NCBI GenBank assembly: GCA_905214195.1
Contig: CAJMLH010000044.1
Coordinates: 1 to 16,170, forward strand
Origin: an uncultured bacterium
Lineage (GTDB): Bacteria; Bacillota; Clostridia; Peptostreptococcales; Anaerovoracaceae
Direction of reading: 5' to 3'
DNA length: 16,170 bases
Within the stretch, counting starts at the first letter, position 1. Each line of letters begins with the position of its first letter. Shown here in pieces: positions 1-5,118 of this stretch. A program made the position numbers and the translations under genes. The notes under the pieces are model-generated. The model did not search any database and had not been told where the DNA came from. It saw only the letters and a list, made by a program, of their open reading frames with translations.

Positions 1-911
1 TCATTCATGTCTATAAGAATTATTTCCTGTTCATTCTCTAAAGCAGAAGATATTTCCCAAGGCTCAATATCGTGATAACTGTTCACTGTAACAAAGGCTG
101 TTTTAAGCTGGGGAATAACTATATGTTCAACCTTTTCTTCAGGACACATTGAACAATAATAAGCTTCCACATCAAGTCCTCTGTATACAGCCCCCTCTGT
201 TATTATTTCCATAAAGCTGCTGTTGGAATATCCCACAGGAGAGCTAATCATATATATACGCTCCATACCCTCAAGCAATGTTGTGATGTAATTTATAATA
301 CCTTCTCCCGTTATAGCGCTTGCGAAAAATTTTTTTCGCTTACCCGGTCTTAATGATATTTCCAAAGAATTGTATTCAGTTCCGATAATACCCGCTATCA
401 GTTTATATATCTCACTATTCTCAGCAGCCTTGTTGTATACCTCTTCAAGACTTCTATAGACGCTTTTGGCAGCATTAAGATAATTATAAGCAATCCTGTA
501 CCATCTTGATGTTTCTTCGTTTAAATCGATTATTTTATTCTTATTTAACGATATTGCATCTTCATCCCAGAATTCTCCCAGGTTCACTATCTTATCTACT
601 GCTCCGGGCGTAACCGGATCTGTGATATGAGGACTGGTTCCGTCAATTATTGCTGTCCTCCTGTTTTTCAGCACTATTCCGTCAATAGAATCTGCATCAG
701 CTGAACAATGAAGGTAATCTATATCTTCATCTTGAGCCGAAAAATACTCTGCTATCCTTTTCATGAAAGTAGATTTTCCTGTCCCCGGCCCACCTTTTAT
801 ACATATGATTTTATTGGCCTCCCTTTGTCCTAAAATATGTTTGTAATACGAAAAAAATCCCAGCGGCGTGTTATTACCGGGAAAATAATGTCTCTTTACA
901 GACAAAATCAT
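1..911 (-). CDS. P-loop ATPase-like protein (PRK06851-like), 3' end cut by window
   Basis: Reading leftwards from an ATG at 911 gives 303 codons without a stop, so the gene continues beyond the window. A strong Shine-Dalgarno (TAAGGAGG) lies just upstream. Residues 40-48 are a Walker A loop (GGPGTGKST), followed by a strand ending in AIIDGTSPHITDP (87-99). A second, similar module starts near residue 219: hydrophobic strand, SSPVGYSNSSFM in the P-loop position, a helix, then a Cys-containing strand and TAFVTVNSYHDIEP. The protein therefore looks like an internal duplication of one nucleotide-binding fold, with the second copy lacking the Walker A lysine. The arrangement resembles the uncharacterised PRK06851 family of Firmicutes, recalled from memory. 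Its cellular role is unknown to me. It is followed at 70 bp upstream by the DUF975 gene on the same strand. The P-loop assignment is firm; the family name is moderate. Confidence 0.8.
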   Translation of the reverse strand, partial: MILSVKRHYFPGNNTPLGFFSYYKHILGQREANKIICIKGGPGTGKSTFMKRIAEYFSAQDEDIDYLHCSADADSIDGIVLKNRRTAIIDGTSPHITDPVTPGAVDKIVNLGEFWDEDAISLNKNKIIDLNEETSRWYRIAYNYLNAAKSVYRSLEEVYNKAAENSEIYKLIAGIIGTEYNSLEISLRPGKRKKFFASAITGEGIINYITTLLEGMERIYMISSPVGYSNSSFMEIITEGAVYRGLDVEAYYCSMCPEEKVEHIVIPQLKTAFVTVNSYHDIEPWEISSALENEQEIILIDMN

Positions 912-981
912 ACCTCCTTAACATAACATATTTTATATTATGCCAAAGAGGTATCAGTTGTTCTATAACTACTTATATTTA

Positions 982-1878
982 TTATCGACTGCTGTGCCAG
1001 TCTTCTGTACTGTTCTCTCCGTCAGGTTTCTTTCTGTCTTCACTCCTGTCCTCATCTCGATAATCGTCACGATTTCTCTTAGCTTGTATATCTTCCCATG
1101 TTTCCCTTTCATATGAAGGCCGAGAATAAGGTATACCCTGTGGATTGACAACAACAAGATTCATAGTAACTATTTCGTAAAATACTACAGCAGATGTTTC
1201 AACATAAAGATTTAACACTATCATAGGTATCCATAAAACAGTGGTAACCATTACATAAGGTATTCCGCTCATTTCTGTAAAAGAATCAAAGAATGCAAAT
1301 GGAATTGAAGCCAAAATGTTCCATCCGATAAAAGAGAGCTGGAGACAAAACAGCTTTCCCTTGTTGCCTCTCATAAGTCTCTTACTTTCATTGATACACT
1401 GTGAAGCTGTCCAATCCGGATGGTCTACTCTCAAATAAAAGCACTGGCTGTATCTGTATATAGCAATTATTCCCGGAATTACAAAAAGCAGACTCCAAAG
1501 ATATACCTTTATTGTATACAAAACATAAAGGCAAAATGCTTTTCCGAACATTCCAAACCCCTCTAAGTTAAGCGCATAGTTTATCTTCTTTTCTCTGAAA
1601 AAAGCCAGCATAAACATAGCAAACCCACACATAAGAGGCCCCATTATCAAAAATTCATATAATGCTCCCGCATACGGAATCTCGGTTCTGAAATACTCTC
1701 CATATATAGGAATATATCTTACCACTACAAAAAACGAATCAAGTATTTCAGATATAAAAGAACTCAACATGTAAAAAATCAGAACTCCTAAAAACATCTT
1801 AGGCCAATTCCCTTTTAAAGACTGTCTGGCAATCTCTCTTATTTTGGCCGACGGTTCATAAACAATATAGTTATTCAT
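982..1878 (-). CDS. DUF975 family integral membrane protein
   Basis: The 298-residue protein starts at an ATG preceded by TAAAGGAGA. The N-terminus (residues 12-30: KIREIARQSLKGNWPKMFL) and the stretch around 157-190 (SQCINESKRLMRGNKGK, then LSFIGWNIL) match the pattern of DUF975 proteins, a Firmicutes family of unknown function. Hydrophobic segments lie near residues 27-52, 73-94, 114-141, 178-198 and 206-240. The last 40 residues or so are extremely polar, rich in Arg, Asp and Glu, and look like a disordered cytosolic tail. The family is usually somewhat shorter, so the tail is probably the extra part. The gene has its own promoter and diverges from thiT. Nothing in the neighbourhood indicates a function. 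Confidence 0.85.
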   Translation of the reverse strand: MNNYIVYEPSAKIREIARQSLKGNWPKMFLGVLIFYMLSSFISEILDSFFVVVRYIPIYGEYFRTEIPYAGALYEFLIMGPLMCGFAMFMLAFFREKKINYALNLEGFGMFGKAFCLYVLYTIKVYLWSLLFVIPGIIAIYRYSQCFYLRVDHPDWTASQCINESKRLMRGNKGKLFCLQLSFIGWNILASIPFAFFDSFTEMSGIPYVMVTTVLWIPMIVLNLYVETSAVVFYEIVTMNLVVVNPQGIPYSRPSYERETWEDIQAKRNRDDYRDEDRSEDRKKPDGENSTEDWHSSR

Positions 1879-1908
1879 CTCAAATCTCCTTTAAGTATAT
1901 CTTTTTTA

Positions 1909-1937
1909 ATTATATCAATCTAAATATGATTTGACAA
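1909..1937 (-). promoter_or_regulatory. sigma-A promoter of the DUF975 gene
   Basis: On the minus strand TTGTCA (1937-1932), a 17-bp spacer and TATAAT (1914-1909) with an upstream TGA extended -10 form a near-consensus promoter. It lies about 30 bp before the start codon. Its -35 occupies the same bases as the -35 of the divergent thiT promoter. Confidence 0.75.
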
Positions 1938-1959
1938 CATGGAAAATTGATTATAAAAT
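1931..1959 (+). promoter_or_regulatory. sigma-A promoter of thiT
   Basis: A perfect TTGACA (1931-1936), a 17-bp spacer and TAAAAT (1954-1959) place the transcript start at about 1964-1966, exactly where the TPP aptamer begins. The TTGACAA block is read in the other direction as TTGTCA by the DUF975 promoter. Confidence 0.75.
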
Positions 1960-1963
1960 GATA

Positions 1964-2110
1964 ATTGCTAGGGGAGCTTTTGCTGAGAGAATCATGGCCA
2001 TCCTGCCTGATTAGACCCTCAACACCTGATCCGGTTAATGCCGGCGTAGGGAAGCAATACAAAAACAATATATTTGTTTTTTGGTTCCCCTCCTATATTA
2101 TTAAGGAGGT
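1964..2110 (+). promoter_or_regulatory. TPP riboswitch (THI element) with translational expression platform
   Basis: The aptamer spans about 1964-2058. It has GGGGAGC (1971-1977), TGCTGAGAG (1981-1989), GACCC (2014-2018), ACACCTGATC, GGTTAATGCCGGCGTAGGGAAG and a perfect 6-bp P1 stem (ATTGCT 1964-1969 with AGCAAT 2053-2058). A P3a side stem forms from AATCA/TGATT plus GGC/GCC (1990-2012). Downstream, CCTCCT (2089-2094) is perfectly complementary to the thiT Shine-Dalgarno AGGAGG (2104-2109) across a 9-nt loop. I see no GC-rich terminator with a U-tract. The expected action is that thiamine pyrophosphate binding hides the ribosome site and switches off thiT translation. TPP riboswitches are a well-known class; the sequestration mechanism here is my inference from base pairing. 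Confidence 0.95.
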
Positions 2111-2116
2111 TTTTTT

Positions 2117-2665
2117 ATGACAAAAAAAAGAAACAACAAACTAACACAATTAGCAGTATGTGCAATGCTTATTGCACTTGCAACAGTTTTGGGAATGATT
2201 AAACTTTTTAATCTTCCCGCAGGAGGTTCAATAACACTTTTCAGCATGCTTGCTGCTACTCTTTGCGGTTATTACTTCGGAGTGGCAAAAGGTCTTTTGG
2301 CATGTGTGGCTCTTGGGCTTGTAAATTTCATACTTGAACCTGTAATGGTTCATCCTGCACAGGTATTTTTAGATTATATCCTTGCATTTGGTCTTATGGG
2401 CCTGTCCGGACTTAATTCCAATAAGAAGAACGGCCTTACAACAGGCTATATAATAGGAATATGCGGAAGATTCCTTGGCAGCTTTCTTTCCGGATTTATT
2501 TTCTTCGGTTCCTATGCTCCGGAGGGAATGAACCCTGTACTCTATTCTTTCCTGTATCAACTGTCATACATCGGTGTTGAAGGGATTATAACTATAGCTG
2601 TTATAAATGTTCCGGTAGTAAAAAATACCCTGACCCACTTAAAATCTCAGCTCAATCAAAGTTAA
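2117..2665 (+). CDS. thiT: thiamine ECF transporter substrate-binding subunit ThiT
   Basis: This is a 182-residue, very hydrophobic protein with about six membrane segments. It has the ThiT-type motifs HPAQVFLDY (79-87), GRFLGSFLSGFIFFGSYAPEG (117-137; split as GRFLGSFLSG and FIFFGSYAPEG) and NPVLYSFLYQLSY. ThiT is the S-component that captures thiamine in the membrane and works with the shared ECF module (EcfA/EcfA'/EcfT), which is not in this window. The start at 2117 is fixed by AAGGAGG six bases upstream. The TPP riboswitch directly in front independently supports a thiamine-related substrate. Compared with ThiT sequences as I remember them, a conserved His before FISG is Ser (122), a Trp is Phe (130), and Asn of YNGSY is Gln (148), so ligand contacts may differ. 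Thiamine or a precursor is the likely cargo. Confidence 0.9.
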   Translation: MTKKRNNKLTQLAVCAMLIALATVLGMIKLFNLPAGGSITLFSMLAATLCGYYFGVAKGLLACVALGLVNFILEPVMVHPAQVFLDYILAFGLMGLSGLNSNKKNGLTTGYIIGICGRFLGSFLSGFIFFGSYAPEGMNPVLYSFLYQLSYIGVEGIITIAVINVPVVKNTLTHLKSQLNQS

Positions 2666-2668
2666 CTC

Positions 2669-2700
2669 AAAAGATATTTTGTGAAGCAAAAAGATATTTT
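2669..2700 (+). repeat. direct repeat AAAAGATATTTT x2 upstream of the crotonase promoter
   Basis: The 12-mer AAAAGATATTTT occurs at 2669-2680 and again at 2689-2700, exactly 20 bp apart, so both copies face the same side of the helix. A 9-mer ATTTTGTGA at 2676-2684 is also repeated at 2706-2714, 30 bp away. The block lies between the thiT stop and the crotonase -35 and could hold regulator binding sites; this is inference. Confidence 0.5.
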
Positions 2701-2722
2701 CGTTAATTTTGTGACATTATCG

Positions 2723-2751
2723 TTGATAAACAGATTTAAAAATGATATAAT
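2723..2751 (+). promoter_or_regulatory. sigma-A promoter of the crotonase gene
   Basis: TTGATA (2723-2728), a 17-bp spacer and a perfect TATAAT (2746-2751) with TGA directly before it (extended -10) sit about 40 bp ahead of the start codon. The gene therefore has its own promoter and does not depend on thiT transcription. Confidence 0.8.
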
Positions 2752-2791
2752 AATATATAATGAGATTTTCTTGAGAAAAGGAGTTATAAAG

Positions 2792-3568
2792 ATGTATCAG
2801 ACAATTAAGTATGAGGTTAAAAACGGTATAGGTTACATAACAATCAATAGACCTGAAGCCCTTAATGCTCTCAACAAGACAGTTTTAGAAGAACTGTTCG
2901 ATGTATTTAACAAAATCGACGCTTGTGACGATGTAAGAGCTGTTATTCTTACAGGTGAAGGCCGTTCATTCGTTGCCGGCGCAGACATAGCTCAGATGAG
3001 CACACTGACTGTAGCCGAAGGAAGAGCTTTCGGTGCATACGGTCAGAAAGTTATGAACTTTATAGAAAAGGTTGAAAAACCTGTTATCGCTGCTGTAAAC
3101 GGTTTCGCACTTGGCGGAGGATGCGAACTTGCTATGGCTTGTGATTTCAGAATCGCTTCGGCTAAAGCAAAATTCGGACAGCCTGAAGTAGGTCTTGGAA
3201 TAACTCCGGGATTTGGCGGAACTCAGAGACTTTCCAAGCTTGTAGGTAAAGGAATGGCTAAGATGCTCATCCTTACAGCCGATACTATCAATGCAGAGGA
3301 AGCACTGAGAATCGGACTTGTTGAAAAGGTTGTAGAACCTGATCAGCTCATGCCTGTATGTGAAGAAATTGCTGCAAAGATAGCTTCAAAGGCTCCTATT
3401 GCGGTAGCTATGTCAAAGACTTGCATTAACAAGGGATATCACTTGGATATGTTCTCAGGCTCAGCCCTTGAAGCAGAAGCTTTCGGCGGATGCTTCGGAA
3501 CTGAAGATCAAAAAGAAGGAATGAAAGCATTCTTAGAAAAGAGACCTGCTGAGTTCAAGAATAAATAA
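2792..3568 (+). CDS. crt: enoyl-CoA hydratase / 3-hydroxybutyryl-CoA dehydratase (crotonase)
   Basis: The 258-residue protein is the usual crotonase length. Its hallmark motifs are FVAGADIAQM (60-69; A64 in the oxyanion hole), GFALGGGCELAMACDFRIAS (104-123; G109 oxyanion hole, E112 catalytic) and FGQPEVGLGITPGFGGTQRL (128-147; E132 second catalytic Glu). These enzymes reversibly hydrate crotonyl-CoA-type substrates. In Clostridia the family is best known from butyrate/butanol synthesis. The ATG at 2792 is chosen over an in-frame ATG at 2681 because AAAGGAG lies 8 bases before it and a promoter falls inside the would-be extension. The usual partners (bcd, etfBA, hbd, thl) are not adjacent, so its pathway here cannot be fixed. 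Another short-chain enoyl-CoA hydratase role is possible. Confidence 0.9.
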   Translation: MYQTIKYEVKNGIGYITINRPEALNALNKTVLEELFDVFNKIDACDDVRAVILTGEGRSFVAGADIAQMSTLTVAEGRAFGAYGQKVMNFIEKVEKPVIAAVNGFALGGGCELAMACDFRIASAKAKFGQPEVGLGITPGFGGTQRLSKLVGKGMAKMLILTADTINAEEALRIGLVEKVVEPDQLMPVCEEIAAKIASKAPIAVAMSKTCINKGYHLDMFSGSALEAEAFGGCFGTEDQKEGMKAFLEKRPAEFKNK

Positions 3569-3582
3569 TAACCTCTAAAGCG

Positions 3583-3627
3583 ACAATACAAAACCTCCCG
3601 ATAAAGGATTTCGGGAGGTTTTATTGT
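3583..3627. terminator. bidirectional intrinsic terminator between crt and uraA
   Basis: A 12-bp perfect stem (AAAACCTCCCGA 3590-3601 with TCGGGAGGTTTT 3611-3622) is extended by ACAAT/ATTGT (3583-3587/3623-3627). The A and T tracts on both sides serve crt on the plus strand and uraA on the minus strand. Confidence 0.9.
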
Positions 3628-3649
3628 TCTGTATTTAATCAACACATGA

Positions 3650-4957
3650 TTACAGCTTATATGTCTGGAATTTGTCGTTTTCGTCTTTAACATCCTCTTT
3701 GAATTCATATTCATTACCCGGAAGCACTGCATTTGCAACTATTCCGACAATTGATGCTATTGCAAGACCTGATAAAGTCACATCAGCTCCAAAAAGGGTG
3801 AAAGAAATTCCGCCTACTGAATTAAATCCAAGAGCACATACAAGTATAAGCGCTGCTATTATTGTATTTCTGCTTCTTGTAAAATCCACCTGATTTTCAA
3901 CTACATTTCTTATTCCAATTGCAGAAATCATTCCATATAGAATAAATGATATTCCCCCTATGGTAGCAGCAGGTATACATTCTATTACAAAGGCTACCTT
4001 TGGTATACACGAAAGCCCTATAGCAAACACTGCTGCGATTCTCGTTACTTTAGGGTCATAAACCTTTGTTAATGCAAGGACTCCTGTATTTTCTCCGTAT
4101 GTGGTATTTGCAGGCGCTCCCACAGCCGCAGCTACACAAGTTGCAACTCCGTCACCGAGAAGCGTTCTGTGAAGCCCCGGATCTGCTATATAATTCTTAC
4201 CTGTAGTTGCACCTATCGCAGAAATATCTCCGATGTGTTCCATCATAGTTGCAAGAGCAATTGGCATTATAGTTATTATTGCACTTAAATCGAATTTCAT
4301 AAGCATAAAATCAGGAAGTCCCAAAAGAGGTTCGCTGTTTATCCCCTCAAAATTCACCTCTCCCATTGCAATAGCTGCTATATACGATACTGCCACACCT
4401 ATAAGGATAGGAACTATCTTTGACATTCCCTTTCCCCATATATTGAATACTATTACAGTAACCAATGCAATCAATGCTATCGTCCAGTTAGTTGCACAGT
4501 TATTTATAGCCGAAGGCGCCAATATCAAACCGATGGCGATTATAATAGGGCCTGTTACTACCGGTGGGAAAAACCTCATAACTCTCTTAGCTCCGAAGCC
4601 TCTTATAAATGCTGACAGAACTAAGTATACAAGGCCTGCACAAAATACACCACCACATGCATATGGAAGCATCTCCAAATTTGGAGTTCCATCTTCAAGC
4701 ATAGGTGCTACAGCCGCATATCCTCCTAAAAAGGCAAATGAAGAACCTAAAAATGCAGGAACTTTTCCTTTCGTAATTAAGTGAAACATCAGCGTTCCTA
4801 TTCCCGCCATCAATAATGTAGTAGCGATGGGAAGTCCTGTAAGTATGGGAACCAGCACTGTTGCTCCAAACATTGCAAATGTATGCTGCAATCCCAAAAT
4901 AATCATTTTCCCCCTACCTAAAATCCTTGCATCAATAATGGGTTCATTGTTGTTCAT
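3650..4957 (-). CDS. uraA: uracil permease, NCS2 (UraA/PyrP) family
   Basis: The protein has 435 residues and about 14 membrane segments, typical for NCS2 nucleobase:cation symporters. Motifs characteristic of uracil permeases are LGLQHTFAMFGATVLVP (21-37, with His25), ALATMMEHIGDISAIG (234-249; E240 matches the substrate-binding E241 of E. coli UraA) and NTTYGENTGVLALT (284-297; E289 matches E290). The ATG at 4957 is preferred over an in-frame ATG at 5014 because GGAGG is correctly spaced in front of it and the upstream extension would run through the leader terminator hairpin. The leader contains a PyrR-type regulatory RNA, which supports pyrimidine salvage as the role. Xanthine or another base as substrate is unlikely given the GENTGV motif and that leader. 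Confidence 0.93.
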   Translation of the reverse strand: MNNNEPIIDARILGRGKMIILGLQHTFAMFGATVLVPILTGLPIATTLLMAGIGTLMFHLITKGKVPAFLGSSFAFLGGYAAVAPMLEDGTPNLEMLPYACGGVFCAGLVYLVLSAFIRGFGAKRVMRFFPPVVTGPIIIAIGLILAPSAINNCATNWTIALIALVTVIVFNIWGKGMSKIVPILIGVAVSYIAAIAMGEVNFEGINSEPLLGLPDFMLMKFDLSAIITIMPIALATMMEHIGDISAIGATTGKNYIADPGLHRTLLGDGVATCVAAAVGAPANTTYGENTGVLALTKVYDPKVTRIAAVFAIGLSCIPKVAFVIECIPAATIGGISFILYGMISAIGIRNVVENQVDFTRSRNTIIAALILVCALGFNSVGGISFTLFGADVTLSGLAIASIVGIVANAVLPGNEYEFKEDVKDENDKFQTYKL

Positions 4958-4970
4958 ATAATTTCCTCCA

Positions 4971-5002
4971 TAAAAATAGCCTCGACGAAAGAACGACAAG
5001 GC
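4971..5002 (-). terminator. attenuator hairpin in the uraA leader
   Basis: On the minus strand GCCTTG (5002-4997) pairs with CGAGGC (4984-4979, one G-U pair) and is followed by the U-rich run UAUUUUUA (4978-4971). It stands between the PyrR-type element and the uraA ribosome site, where a regulated terminator is expected. Confidence 0.7.
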
Positions 5003-5062
5003 ATAAAAAATCATATGAATAATTTAATATCTTGCCGGTCTCTCTGTACCGAATTAAAGATA
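5000..5062 (-). promoter_or_regulatory. PyrR-binding leader element with antiterminator for uraA
   Basis: On the minus strand the RNA folds as UAUCUU (5062-5057) pairing with AAGAUA (5033-5028), an internal bulge, then CGGU/ACCG closing a loop that contains CAGAGA. That loop fits the published PyrR hexaloop consensus CNGNGA, and GGCAAG follows it as in PyrR anti-antiterminators. A competing antiterminator is visible: GGCA (5036-5033) can pair with UGCC (5003-5000), enclosing AAAUUAU-ucau-AUGAUUU. UMP-bound PyrR would stabilise the first hairpin and let the terminator form. The pyrR gene is not in the window. No clear -35 is visible upstream, only AT-rich -10-like sequence near 5064-5080. Confidence 0.75.
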
Positions 5063-5077
5063 AGATTTTATAATTTA

Positions 5078-5106
5078 TAAAACGAGCTCTCCTTTCCGGA
5101 GAGCTC
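5078..5106 (-). terminator. intrinsic terminator of hppA
   Basis: A perfect 9-bp stem (GAGCTCTCC 5084-5092 with GGAGAGCTC 5098-5106, 5-base loop) is followed on the minus strand by CGTTTTAT. It lies 13 bases beyond the hppA stop and closes the rpoN-to-hppA block. Confidence 0.85.
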
Positions 5107-5118
5107 TCTTTTATATAA

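Noticed and set aside
2061..2082. Terminator in the thiT leader (AAAAACAA/TTGTTTTT hairpin)
   Set aside because: The stem is almost only A-U pairs and has no following U-tract beyond its own arm, so it is unlikely to terminate. Sequestration of the ribosome site fits better.
2676..2714. Rex operator before crt
   Set aside because: Only direct TTGTGA half-sites are present; the palindromic partner TCACAA is missing.
2681..2791. Upstream in-frame extension of the crotonase (start at 2681)
   Set aside because: It has no ribosome site, includes the crt promoter and adds 37 residues not found in crotonases.
4233..4784. Long open frame on the plus strand inside uraA (183 codons)
   Set aside because: It is antisense to a clear permease gene, has repetitive low-information composition and no ribosome site.
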